The notes: generated by a model not told the origin, from the letters alone. 23,576 nt of DNA from Acrasis kona (GCA_026419775.2 JAOPGA020000970.1:1-23576); one strand, 5' to 3'; positions 16,801 to 23,576 are shown, counted from the first letter of the stretch. Translations and numbers: made by a program.

Positions 16801-18457
16801 TGCAACGGACTGTCCTTTTATCTGGGAATCTCACCAATATCCTGGCTGACTTGTTTATCGAAACTTTGTAATCTTTCTGTTTGATCACTTTCTTCAGGAA
16901 ATCGTTACTTATAACACTGAGTTGTGCTCCTTTATCAACTAAGGCTTTCGCGGATAGACCATTTAGTTTCGTATCAGCATACTGAAGACTCTCGTAGATA
17001 AGACCGTCGTCGTCGTCGAATTTATTATTAGTGTCATTTGTTTCTTCTTCCATATCATTTTGGCTGTTATCTTCATCCTCCCCATAAATGATAGGTTCTC
17101 CATAACCTTCTTTATCATCTCTTGGAACAATGGCGTCTCCTTTGGCAATCTCGATGAACTCCATTTTATTTAACTTGAAGGTTTGGCGTTGGAGCGGCTT
17201 GTTCTTGTTATTGTTGATCTTGTTTGGAATAAATTTTGATTTCTGACCTTCATTGTTTAAACCTAACTTCTTCTTCAGGTGTTCCGGCATGTACTTATTC
17301 TCCTTCACCGTTGGACCTTCTGTTTCGGGGCAATCTGGTTGTATGTGGGTATGGGAATTGCATTTCCAACAATGTTTATCCACTACTGTTTTGGTCTTGT
17401 TCTCTGTCTTGTTCTTTAAATTATGAACATGCTTGTTTAAGCGATTCTTCCTATATTCCTTGCTTAATTGGATCTTGACTTCTCTGTTGCTAGGATTTCC
17501 TTTAACGTACATGGTGGACTCAGTGGGACTCATGATGTAACTTAAAAAATCGATCATTTCTTTGAATGTCATTACTTTGGGATCTCCTCCACCTCGTGGT
17601 GCGCATTCAGCTCTCAACAGTTGTTGGTGATAATGTGGCAGTGATATATAAAAAATCTCACCTGCTTCATACTCGTTGATGTTCAAGATGGAGATGTAGG
17701 AATAGATCCTATTGTGGTATTTCAAAGTAAACTCTCCTACTCTTGGTTTGATGGCTCTCAATTCTTGTTTGTAGAACTCAATTGTTTTAGATGTATCTAG
17801 GTCTAATAGAATGTCTTGCTTTGACTCATTCCACGATAATTTGTTCAAAATTGGATCTTGGTATCTATTACTGATGATTACTCCCTTTTCTTTGTCTACG
17901 ATGGATGCCAACAACGGTAACATGTCCTTAGTCATCACACGATGATTAGCTAGGTATTGCTCGAAGTAATGCAAATCTTGCACTAGTCGTCCTTGGCGTA
18001 CTTTTGGCTTGTCGTCCAAATCGTGAATCCTTTTATTCTGTTGTTGTATCTCCTTTTCTTGTTTAGCTTGGGCTTCTTTCTGCATATCGATGAACTTTCT
18101 TCGAAATCCTATTGTTTGTGCGATTCTTTGTGCTGCAGATTGGGCTAGTAAAGTTTCAAACTTTTCCTTGATAAAATAATCCTTAATTTGGTTCTCTGTG
18201 ATGTTTAGTGATCCGTCTGGTCCTACTGAACGATATTTATCCATAACCTCAGTCCATTGGGTTTCTTCCACGTTGTTTGAATTGATGCAGATTTCACTCC
18301 ACGAAAATCCATTCGCTTTGGCTTGTTCTTCTGCCATAAATGCTTTAAAATCCATCTTCGGCGGTTTCATCTCTGTTGTCTCTGTTGCTTTGAAATCTAA
18401 CACTGTAGGTACAATGATTCCTGGTGTTCCTGGTGCTTTTCTTCTTGGTGTGTACAT
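13811..18457 (-). CDS. Element B Gag-Pol polyprotein, single frame (1548 aa)
   Basis: The open frame extends to 18544 but starts there at TTG inside the LTR; the first ATG is at 18457, which I take as start. In order (residues from this ATG): Gag with a helical Lys/Gln-rich part; zinc knuckle CWKCNSHTHIQPDC (363-376, CX2CX4HX4C); acidic linker; protease with LVDKGAQ (Asp508) and VIFGR. RT follows with SKLDLKSAYHQ and the catalytic HIDD (845-848, His in place of Tyr/Phe), then RNase H with TDASATG (Asp996). Integrase has an HHCC finger (from His1135), D1202, D1260 and E1296 (D,D35E), a GPY/F module (1432) and a basic tail resembling a nuclear signal. The protein would assemble particles, copy the RNA into DNA and integrate it. 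Gag and Pol share one frame, as in Tf1-type elements. Two N bases (15283, 15476) hide single residues. Confidence 0.95.
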   Translation of the reverse strand: MYTPRRKAPGTPGIIVPTVLDFKATETTEMKPPKMDFKAFMAEEQAKANGFSWSEICINSNNVEETQWTEVMDKYRSVGPDGSLNITENQIKDYFIKEKFETLLAQSAAQRIAQTIGFRRKFIDMQKEAQAKQEKEIQQQNKRIHDLDDKPKVRQGRLVQDLHYFEQYLANHRVMTKDMLPLLASIVDKEKGVIISNRYQDPILNKLSWNESKQDILLDLDTSKTIEFYKQELRAIKPRVGEFTLKYHNRIYSYISILNINEYEAGEIFYISLPHYHQQLLRAECAPRGGGDPKVMTFKEMIDFLSYIMSPTESTMYVKGNPSNREVKIQLSKEYRKNRLNKHVHNLKNKTENKTKTVVDKHCWKCNSHTHIQPDCPETEGPTVKENKYMPEHLKKKLGLNNEGQKSKFIPNKINNNKNKPLQRQTFKLNKMEFIEIAKGDAIVPRDDKEGYGEPIIYGEDEDNSQNDMEEETNDTNNKFDDDDGLIYESLQYADTKLNGLSAKALVDKGAQLSVISNDFLKKVIKQKDYKVSINKSARILVRFPDKRTVRCITAKVEVIYQEAKIEHTFVVLPTCDDEVIFGRNICKIFRIKDIYDIFSDMTNETVENFMKKYQQTPMDEIIERNHEEESKGVRYHPDAEKYMVHIADFLEANKATVDKHSTIGTIAIKFVEEESRRKGSWSKSYHPLEAELRFHEMVKEWVRDQIVEEMVDLDSHRTEEEKDMGLFNTNWFLIMKGKPRFVFNFIPINKLIESDTNDVPGIDEVFKKVGSSGSHIFSKLDLKSAYHQICLRSQDKSITGFTCLGKRYRFITAPLGLKHIPSIFQRMIKALLQANNLTDYACNHIDDIIIYSKSVEEHIIHVQNVLKALTAVNLTIQPAKCNFFATKVPLLGFWIEQAGMKPNMDKVCNMLQRKERPSTRKHIQSLIGFINFFRRFIPHASDLLYPLMQMKLKKFNWNEHPQLEEAYQNVCKALIDNVPFLHYPLPNVTLELXTDASATGIGGALFQWIEGEKRYLGFHSRVLTKSEINYSIPKKELLSIVVHINHYRHHLLGRHFKXHTDSRSLTDIIKELEYPNSKNTTLAAWIATISEYNFEVHHIKGTDNVLPDVLSRLNKITVSVPAAEKEKEIIEEAHQAHWGTNGMVNFIRLNHPNIRIKYLQKKCQEYVKKCYICQQINGQRIGYAPLQEPKFCLPGEHIHIDLMHIGGSLQGYTQLLVMVDKFSRFVWLKPLLGKTKAEVSDAIMQVFYTFGFPATIKSDNGNEFINSAVKEVCDQAGTKHNRVIAYNHHANGLVEAQNKTIRTLLLKLQLTFQDKKHIGHWEDLIPLCQFAMNSRVHSEMLATPFTLMFGRGPFNHACPDKDDEKLLQEDRDKMDKFWRVHKDSVSNMIYKMRVTNFEKDTYHKKTSIYKPGDIVMLRNPTKKKGEFLYEGPYEVVSRTPINGEYIIKSDYEKGFKVPANFLKKTALAEGQKLLNRPVYADLVDDEEEEVSEVGIDNQRDKTFVPDNVQPNNVSTSVVVGRVNRERKRKVIAEAEWGSTARKKTKLN

Positions 18458-18506
18458 TCTTGCAGTATAGTTCTGGGTATGCTTGAATAAAGATTCTTGT
18501 AAAAAA

Positions 18507-18705
18507 TGCAATAAAATAGTCGTATAGACAAGTGTAGGTAACAAGTGTTTACACGATCAATTCTAATAGTTGTTTATTATGAACATTCAAGCATCCTTTT
18601 TATACCGCTGTGGAACTTCCCTACGAAGTTCCATATGAACTTCGATACTAGTGCGAACATCTCCTTACTGGTTAGTTCCCTTGTAATGGATGTTATATTA
18701 CAACA
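18507..18705 (-). repeat. Element B 5' LTR with promoter
   Basis: 199 bp. In element orientation TATAAAA lies at 18604-18598 and AATAAA at 18578-18573, so U3 ends near 18575 and R/U5 is short. The start of transcription is expected about 25-30 nt past the TATA box; the first ATG of gag-pol at 18457 is outside the LTR. A 10-nt block ATGCTTGAAT just after the TATA box is complementary to ATTCAAGCAT in the leader, about 18 nt past the LTR. Confidence 0.93.
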
Positions 18706-18872
18706 TATACCCAAGTCGAATTATTCCCAACCTTTCAAATAAATAACATTTCTGATGGTGACAACTGACAGATCTTGCCGCCAAATCTAATTGTAACACG
18801 AAATCTAAAAATGAAACAACTCCTTTCTATTTATATTAGATCTCTGTGTAAAAATTAAATTGAAAGCACATC

Positions 18873-19148
18873 ATGGAGCAAGCTTATGAATTTCATGCGG
18901 CATCAATCATGTCAGCTCCTGGTAAGAACATAAACGCTAAAGACGACGGATGTTGCGCCGATGCAATTGTACAGTGGCTTAAGAGCGCATGGATGTGTAA
19001 GACCATTTCTTATTATTCTTATTTCAAAGATGGCATAGGTATTACCAATAGAAATAAAAAACGGACTCAGAATACAAGTGAAATACATTACGAGGAGGTA
19101 CCGAAAGATAGTCCGAAAGTAGATTTCATAGCGTATAGCAGCGCTTGA
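18873..19148 (+). CDS. Orphan 91-aa protein with own TATA box and AATAAA
   Basis: The frame starts at ATG 18873. TTTATATTA lies about 40 nt upstream (18829-18837), and after the TGA at 19146-19148 an AATAAA follows at 19193-19198, so the unit is compact and complete. The protein is hydrophilic, with CCADAIVQWLKSAWMC in the middle and a Lys/Asn-rich, acidic second half. No signal peptide, membrane segment or known domain is recognised. A similar promoter-like block (AATGAAACAA ... CTTTCTATATATAT) occurs at about 20095-20130. It is an orphan; coding status rests on length and the flanking signals only. Confidence 0.45.
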   Translation: MEQAYEFHAASIMSAPGKNINAKDDGCCADAIVQWLKSAWMCKTISYYSYFKDGIGITNRNKKRTQNTSEIHYEEVPKDSPKVDFIAYSSA

Positions 19149-19198
19149 TAGAGTTAAATAATGTAAATATAGTGTAAACAACGATTAAGTGAAATAAA

Positions 19199-20266
19199 GA
19201 TTTTGCCTTAACTTTAAATAATGATGACAACCTATAGTGTTTTCAAAGACATCATTATACTGAAAAATAATGAATCAACAAAATTTTGAATACTGTTATC
19301 TAATGTTCTCAAGACAAACCTGTTACAATTAATATTAATAGTTTGCAGAATACCAATCAATAAAAGACCTACTATTCGTTCGAATGTGGTGGACAAACTA
19401 CCATGAGAGGCACGCAGTCACCGCAAAGAACGACAGCACCATCAGGTACCATACATATCAGCTCTCTTCGACAAATGTCATATCGACTACAACTATCACA
19501 AATATAATTACATGTATGATTTGGAATAACAATTCGCATCAAAATCAAATTCGCTCCAACATGCCATTAGCCGATATATTATGCGAACAGACTCGATTAT
19601 ACAAGATGCATTCAAATGGATAAATTGTCAATTAATCAAGGCGAAGCAAATCCAAGTCTTTGCTAATGAGGAAATTATTGATTTCATGATTATAATTGTG
19701 AATTTATAATCAACTTTTGCATTAGAGAATAGAATGGACCTTATCAACAAAAAGACTTTCGATAACTATATATATATTCGCATATATAAATAGAAACCAC
19801 AGAGAGTCCAAAAGCATCGAAAGATTTAGACGCACAAAATGTAAATCACTCCTGCACATGTACATTATATTCGAAGATGTAAACTTGCATCAAATTATCA
19901 CCAACATGTGTCGAAACGATACTGGTCAAAAAATCCATACATGATTGAAATGCATTTCAAATCAAAATAGAGGATGAACCCAGAGTAGACCTCATGTTAT
20001 TCTCCCCAAAACGTTTGTTGATTATCCTCCTCTTCTTTGCCTTTGCTTGCTTCCATAAAGAAAGGAAGCTGGAAATTTTAAACCATTTAAAACCAATGAA
20101 ACAAGTGTGTCACACACTTTCTATATATATTTAACCATGAAATAGTAAGAATAAATAACATCTGTGGTAAAAATTAATTCTGAATTTTTCATTCTTTCAC
20201 AGCATCACAGTTTATTTCTTCACTGAACTGAATTGTTTTACATGATATGACCTTCAAACTTTTTAA
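19199..20266. other. Long AT-rich stretch without a supported gene
   Basis: A 79-codon frame at 19384-19623 is hydrophilic and unrecognised, with AT-biased Thr/Asn/Ile content; I do not call it a gene. Possible splice acceptors (TAGTTTGCAG near 19347, CTTTCACAG near 20202) and TATA-like runs (19769-19790, 20122-20130) are present. They could belong to spliced genes that I cannot assemble. Confidence 0.35.
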
Positions 20267-20554
20267 ATGGTACATATAGAGGAGAATGCAATTGCGCTCC
20301 TACTTGATTAGACTCAAACCAACGAACACCTATTGGTGTCCACATCTATCCCAACGCAGCCATTAAATTCAAGTTTTGTAGTGGGATGTTTACATGTAGC
20401 CGCTGTTCAAAAGGTGTATAAAGTGCTTGGGATCAAGATTAAAGAGTGCGTATTACCTGGTGCGCAAGGGTCAGACTCAATCAAGAAGTTTACGGAATCC
20501 TTAAACGAAAAGATCGGCATGAATCACACAACTAAAAAGAATAAAATTTTTTAG
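20267..20554 (+). pseudogene. Unrecognised small ORF interrupted by a TAG
   Basis: ATG at 20267 opens a frame with a TAG at 20309-20311; beyond it the same frame stays open for 80 codons to TAG 20552-20554. The second part has VVGCLHVAAVQKVYKVLGIKIKEC in two pieces of hydrophobic/amphipathic character and a Lys-rich end. It has no ATG of its own near the start. CTTGATTAG just before 20312 could alternatively be a splice acceptor. A TATATATA run lies at 20122-20130. No family is recognised. Confidence 0.3.
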
Positions 20555-20666
20555 ACCTCATTTATTTTTTATTGCAGTCATCCGTAGTTTTTGTGATTTG
20601 CGTGATTTTTGATACCGTTTAGAAACATCCGCGTTTCCCATTGTAATTGTTACCACCCTACGCAGT

Positions 20667-20717
20667 TTATCAAATATTTGATAATTTGTGAATTGGTTAC
20701 CAACTTAAATTTTAAGT
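20667..20717. promoter_or_regulatory. Palindromes upstream of the 293-aa ORF
   Basis: TTATCAAATATTTGATAA (20667-20684) is a perfect 18-bp palindrome, and ACTTAAATTTTAAGT (20703-20717) is a second one with a single central base. GGTTACCAAC-like sequence recurs around them. They end 15 bp before ATG 20732, so they could be protein binding sites or part of the promoter; AT-rich palindromes also arise by chance. Confidence 0.4.
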
Positions 20718-20731
20718 AGGTTACGGAAGAA

Positions 20732-21613
20732 ATGATTTATATCCAAGAAGACGATAATATGTGTTTTTCAGAATGTGACATGTCAGATATGGATGACGAT
20801 GACATGTTTGCTGACAGTGACGAAAAACAAAAAATGAGAAAAGTGTTAGAGAGGACCAACGTTATACACCCCACTCCTTTTCAAGACTCCTTTTATAATC
20901 ACACCACACCTTCTGGCGGATTAGCAAATGCCGGAATAACAGTAGCATTCAGAGGTGGATTTAACCTAATATACCCAAGCGCGCTACCCTTTATCAATGA
21001 ATGGCACGTGGTGGATATATGTAACCAGGTACTTACTTTGCCGGCAGGTGGAGCAGCACACCTAAGTTGGACCGCTGAGACGGCGGCCGTTGCGCCAACA
21101 GTCTTCCTTCAAGCTAACAAGGAGAGGACTAATACTACAGTGGCAGTCAACACGGGGACCATAACTACTCCTGTCATGGTAACTTATTCTGTAGTTGTAC
21201 AGTTTGTGGAGAGGGCATTTTACTTTGTTGCTTTAGCACAAGTAGCGCCGGTGCCAATAGCATATGCTTATAATGCGGTACCGCCGTCCAAGATGTTGGC
21301 GTTTTTGCATTATAGCGGAGCAATGCTAATTCTCCCACGCATATTCGCGTCGCCACCAGCTCAACTTAAACTGAAGTTGAACTTTGCATTGTTGATCTCA
21401 ATAGATATAGCAACATTCTCTTGGGAGAACAATAATGCAGTCAACATTTTTTCAGGTGTGTCAACGACTGATAGAACGTTGATAAGGGTAGGAGATTCAG
21501 TGTACCATATACAAAGAGAAAGATGGGACAACATGGTCGCTCTAACCCATATAACCCGAAGGAACTACACATCCAACCTTAGGCTACCGGATTATAGCAA
21601 TATTAATAAATAA
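20732..21613 (+). CDS. Unrecognised 293-aa intronless protein, GC-richer than surroundings
   Basis: ATG at 20732 opens a 293-codon frame to TAA 21611-21613; a second Met at codon 10 (MCFSECDMSDMDDDD) is an alternative start. Residues 1-45 are strongly acidic (MDDDDMFADSDEKQK). The rest is rich in Val, Ala, Thr and aromatic residues in alternating pattern (MVTYSVVVQFVERAFYFVALAQ), suggesting an all-beta fold, with an LKLKLNFALLISIDIATF block late. No signal peptide or transmembrane anchor is evident. The coding DNA is visibly richer in GC (GCGGCGGCCGTTGCG-type runs) than its AT-rich neighbours. Intronless structure, base composition and a beta-rich body recall virus structural proteins, but I recognise no family, so capsid is only a hypothesis. 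Confidence 0.8.
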   Translation: MIYIQEDDNMCFSECDMSDMDDDDMFADSDEKQKMRKVLERTNVIHPTPFQDSFYNHTTPSGGLANAGITVAFRGGFNLIYPSALPFINEWHVVDICNQVLTLPAGGAAHLSWTAETAAVAPTVFLQANKERTNTTVAVNTGTITTPVMVTYSVVVQFVERAFYFVALAQVAPVPIAYAYNAVPPSKMLAFLHYSGAMLILPRIFASPPAQLKLKLNFALLISIDIATFSWENNNAVNIFSGVSTTDRTLIRVGDSVYHIQRERWDNMVALTHITRRNYTSNLRLPDYSNINK

Positions 21614-21665
21614 CTTTGCTAACAAAACAAATTCCGGTTCTCTGTTAATCGTCTTGGACTTGTTC
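21614..21665. terminator. Short 3' flank of the 293-aa ORF
   Basis: Fifty-two bases separate the stop from the LTR-like fragment; no AATAAA lies within them, and the first possible one (GTAATAAAAAG) sits inside the LTR-like repeat at about 21670. Confidence 0.25.
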
Positions 21666-21860
21666 TGTAATAAAAAGTTGTATAGACAAGTGTAGGTAAC
21701 AAGTATTTACGGGTCTACGATCAACAATCTGGCATGAACCTGTTGAATGATTTCAAGAACATTTAGTAACCACATATCAGAGATTAACTCTGTTCATCAT
21801 GTCTAGGAGGTGATAGATATATACTTTGAAATGTCCCTGTACTCTCTCATACCAGTAACA
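21666..21860 (-). repeat. LTR-like fragment related to element B
   Basis: The first about 65 bp (TGTAATAAAAAGTTGTATAGACAAGTGTAGG in two parts, then TAACAAGTATTTAC) closely matches the element B LTR end at 13169-13230. The remainder shares no clear blocks, but a TG start at 21666 and a CA end at 21860 would give 195 bp, close to the 199 of the family LTR. No target duplication is visible. It may be a diverged solo LTR or only a fragment. Confidence 0.5.
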
Positions 21861-21979
21861 GTTTTTTATTAAGGTTAAACAGAAATAGTTTAAATTGGTG
21901 GGCTTATGCAGGATTATTTTGTTCGTCCAGGATTATTTTAATTCTGGTCACCCCTCTTAATCAATTCAATTAGACTTTA

Positions 21980-22283
21980 TTACCGGTCAAGTTCAAGTTA
22001 ATCATCAAATCCAAGTCAATCACAAATTAGAAAAAATTGATTAAAAATTATATCTTACAATTTTCAACATTAAATATCAAACATTAGGCGTCGCAACCCA
22101 CAGATCTTTTAACATTAATCTGAAGCGATCTTAGTAGAATACTCAATAGATATAAATGATATCTTTGAAACCACATTGTTATTGAGATACATGTGTCCAA
22201 AAACGGTCAACCAAGTCAAAATGATTAACCTGACTTTGAAATTTTATTTTTAAGAAAGTGCTTGTCTTGAACTTGACCGGTAA
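21980..22283. mobile_element. 304-bp MITE with 18-bp terminal inverted repeats and TA duplication
   Basis: TTACCGGTCAAGTTCAAG at 21980-21997 is the exact inverse of the sequence at 22266-22283, and TA lies directly outside each end (21978-21979 and 22284-22285). An internal GTTAATCAT/ATGATTAAC pair extends the inverted structure. There is no coding frame. TA duplication and short perfect inverted repeats are those of non-autonomous Tc1/mariner-type elements. Confidence 0.8.
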
Positions 22284-22368
22284 TACTTCAACATCAACCG
22301 AGAAGGATGACTGAAGCCACCTAGCAAAAACACGGCGTTACGAATTATATTTATTTATTAAAACAATC
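22284..22368. terminator. Polyadenylation signals of the minus-strand gene
   Basis: On the minus strand two overlapping AATAAA motifs (plus 22350-22355 and 22354-22359) lie 10-19 nt past the TGA at 22369-22371. This fits a eukaryotic 3' end for the gene to the right. Confidence 0.6.
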
Positions 22369-22884
22369 TCATTGACAGTACGCCTTCACTTGATCGCTTA
22401 GCTCAAATAAGAGCTTATCTGGGGTATGAAGTTGTACATTCCTGAATGTTGCTAATGAATCTATATTTCCGAATCGAACAGGGACGTTGTTAGTCATATC
22501 ACATTCATAATACATCTTTTGTCGTCCGTTCCACCTGTTTACTAATTTATTTTCACTCACAGAGTATACTGTACCATTATAAGTATAAACGCTAAAGTAA
22601 TCTTCGGAGAGATAGGATCCAATGTATGGTTTTTTCTTGCACTCAATTCCTGCACTAGTAGTGTATTTGACCTCATATCTTGTATTCTCCTCGTAGTTTT
22701 CAATATCAATAAAAAGAAGGCCTTTAGCAAAGGTTTCAACGCGACTTTTTTTGTGCTCATAATCTATGTAGTATTTTTGGTTCTGAACAGTACTACCAAA
22801 GGAATAACCATCTGCAGACATGCTACTAGGCGAAAATCTAGATGGTCTCAAGGGATCTTGGGCGAAAACGAAAGTGCTTTCCAC
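22369..22884 (-). CDS. Cysteine-containing protein, probable last exon of a spliced secreted protein
   Basis: The frame is open from 22884 (only a GTG there) to TGA 22369-22371; the first ATG is at 22821, giving 150 codons. The sequence is soluble, beta-rich and aromatic: YYIDYEHKKSRVE, YEVKY, GSYLSEDYFSVYTYNGTVYSV, MYYECDM. Cysteines in IECKK, YYECD and KAYCQ could form disulphides. The pattern resembles secreted animal proteins with repeated Y-x-D-Y and V-Y-x-Y-N-G-T-V-Y strands, perhaps ependymin-like, but I cannot name the family. Pyrimidine-rich tracts ending in AG at about 22862 and 22831 could be splice acceptors, so the start is probably in an upstream exon. Clear polyadenylation signals follow. 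Confidence 0.65.
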   Translation of the reverse strand: MESTFVFAQDPLRPSRFSPSSMSADGYSFGSTVQNQKYYIDYEHKKSRVETFAKGLLFIDIENYEENTRYEVKYTTSAGIECKKKPYIGSYLSEDYFSVYTYNGTVYSVSENKLVNRWNGRQKMYYECDMTNNVPVRFGNIDSLATFRNVQLHTPDKLLFELSDQVKAYCQ

Positions 22885-23147
22885 ATCGGGTCATATTGGA
22901 AATACGATTGGTAAAATTGGTTTTGTAATAGGGTTCCAATAACACTTCCTATCGGTCAACTTAAGAGGAAAACCGATTGGATCTATTGTTTTGCCAGTTG
23001 ATACATGGTCTGATGGTCGTGGCCTATTGTTTTCTCAATCACATCATTGAATGCAGCGGGGCCAATAGCATCACGACTCGCCTCTTCAATACCGGTTACA
23101 TCTTTCACACAGAACAGCGTCCACACAACACCAAACATTAATAAATG
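22885..23147 (-). other. Spacer with a short minus-strand frame that may be a first exon
   Basis: An ATG at 23138 opens 51 codons to TAG 22983-22985, beginning with a hydrophobic stretch (MFGVVWTLFCV) that would suit a signal peptide. A GTAACC near 23099 could be a splice donor. Joining it to the exon at 22369-22884 is attractive, but the phases of the most obvious splice sites do not agree, so I do not call one gene. The ATG lies only 10 bp past the stop of the next frame. Confidence 0.3.
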
Positions 23148-23576
23148 TTATTTTTTTATTAACTGAAGACATACATATTTGTTGATACAATCTTTCGTAA
23201 TTAGAAGTTTTCCAAGATAATTCTCGCCTTCCAAGTCAAAAACATCCCCAACAATCGCACTGCTATATTTGTAACAACCGAGCAGTGGATGTTTGTCTGG
23301 AAATGTTAACTTCTGTACTTTAATTTGGGTTCGATCCTTTGAAATGTCCTGAACCCGCGCGTACATTATTTCACCACTCTCTGAGCGATACATAATGTCA
23401 TCGTTAGGCTTTATGGTGTGCCTTGATCCACAAACTTCGTCCATATAATACATATGTGGATACAAATAACGAGCAGATTGTACAATCATCTCTTGTTCTC
23501 CAATCCATTTCTCAAGGTCACGGCAATTAGATTGTTGGATGTACCTTCTAAAAACCCGATGTTTTGCCTCAAAAGG
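23148..23576 (-). CDS. Unrecognised protein C-terminus, possibly transposon-related, cut by window edge
   Basis: The frame is open from the window end to TAA at 23148-23150; the first ATG (23489) is internal, because the reading upstream of it is also coding-like (PFEAKHRVFRRYIQQSN, LEKWIGEQE). The pattern of FE-x-KH and R-x-Y-I-x-x-x-N resembles the region after the catalytic part of some CACTA/Plavaka-type transposon proteins, a weak impression. The last part (IKVQKLTFPDKHPLLGCYKYSS, VGDVFDLEGE) is beta-rich with the look of a small regulatory domain. An AATAAA overlaps the stop region. It adjoins the next minus-strand frame by 10 bp, which is unusually compact. Confidence 0.6.
   Translation of the reverse strand, partial: PFEAKHRVFRRYIQQSNCRDLEKWIGEQEMIVQSARYLYPHMYYMDEVCGSRHTIKPNDDIMYRSESGEIMYARVQDISKDRTQIKVQKLTFPDKHPLLGCYKYSSAIVGDVFDLEGENYLGKLLITKDCINKYVCLQLIKK

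Larger units (their letters stand above)
13169..18705 (-). mobile_element. Element B: near-intact Ty3/gypsy LTR retrotransposon
   Basis: Two 199-bp direct LTRs (98% identical by my count, four differences) bracket 5.1 kb of internal DNA with one uninterrupted gag-pol frame on the minus strand. The order Gag, protease, RT, RNase H, integrase, GPY/F is that of Ty3/gypsy (Metaviridae). High LTR identity and an open frame suggest recent activity. The flanks are odd: TCCTC left and TATAC right, so no 5-bp target duplication. The left flank is element C coding sequence in frame, whereas the right flank does not continue it. No tRNA-type primer site (TGG...) follows the 5' LTR. Confidence 0.95.

Noticed and set aside
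18457-18544. Start of gag-pol at 18544, inside the LTR
   Set aside because: The codon there is TTG; the first ATG is at 18457, downstream of the LTR.
19384-19623. 79-codon plus-strand frame
   Set aside because: Composition is that of AT-rich random sequence with no motif or good upstream signals.

Overview
The window is AT-rich eukaryotic DNA dominated by mobile elements. The signs are Ty3/gypsy retrotransposons with TATA-box LTRs, AATAAA polyadenylation signals, two poly(A)-type retroposed insertions with 17-18 bp target duplications, a TA-flanked MITE, and decayed cut-and-paste transposase genes. LINE-style retroposition and a cysteine-containing, probably spliced gene at the right end suggest an invertebrate animal, but a fungus or protist is not excluded. 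Six N positions (889, 2698, 7227, 9589, 15283, 15476) mark assembly ambiguity.

Layout. 1-856: an HNH-nuclease-like gene cut by the window edge and by a frameshift. 857-2390: non-coding DNA with hairpins, a 103-bp repeat that is probably a transcript 3' end, a charged coding remnant and a GACTCTAA cluster. 2391-4320: two related, broken transposase genes with an inverted fragment of the HNH gene (3194-3401) between them. About 4330-9466: element A, a 5'-truncated plus-strand Ty3/gypsy element. It carries frameshifts, a deletion of the reverse-transcriptase core, and two retroposed RNAs, one inserted sense and one antisense. 9467-11330: a SWIM-like zinc-finger remnant, an array of hairpins with a shared 8-nt loop, degenerate repeats and a small basic ORF with a TATA box. 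11331-13168: element C, a minus-strand gypsy fragment. 13169-18705: element B, a minus-strand Ty3/gypsy element with 199-bp LTRs and one uninterrupted gag-pol frame of 1548 codons. It abuts element C but lacks a target duplication.

18706-23576: small genes and repeats. They include a 91-aa orphan ORF with TATA box and AATAAA, a GC-richer intronless 293-aa ORF (20732-21613) under palindromic upstream DNA, an LTR-like fragment, a 304-bp MITE, and two minus-strand coding segments at the right end.

Elements A, B and C belong to one gypsy lineage: long shared Gag-Pol stretches, the unusual RT phrase GLKHIPS, a GPY/F module after the integrase core, and LTRs that begin TGTTGTAAT. Both readable proteases have Asp-Lys-Gly in place of the usual Asp-Thr/Ser-Gly. 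Elements A and B also share a repeated block between pol and the 3' LTR. Element B is the only copy that looks recently mobile. The best candidates for something undescribed are the conserved-loop hairpin array at 10128-10241, the DKG protease, and the 293-aa ORF.
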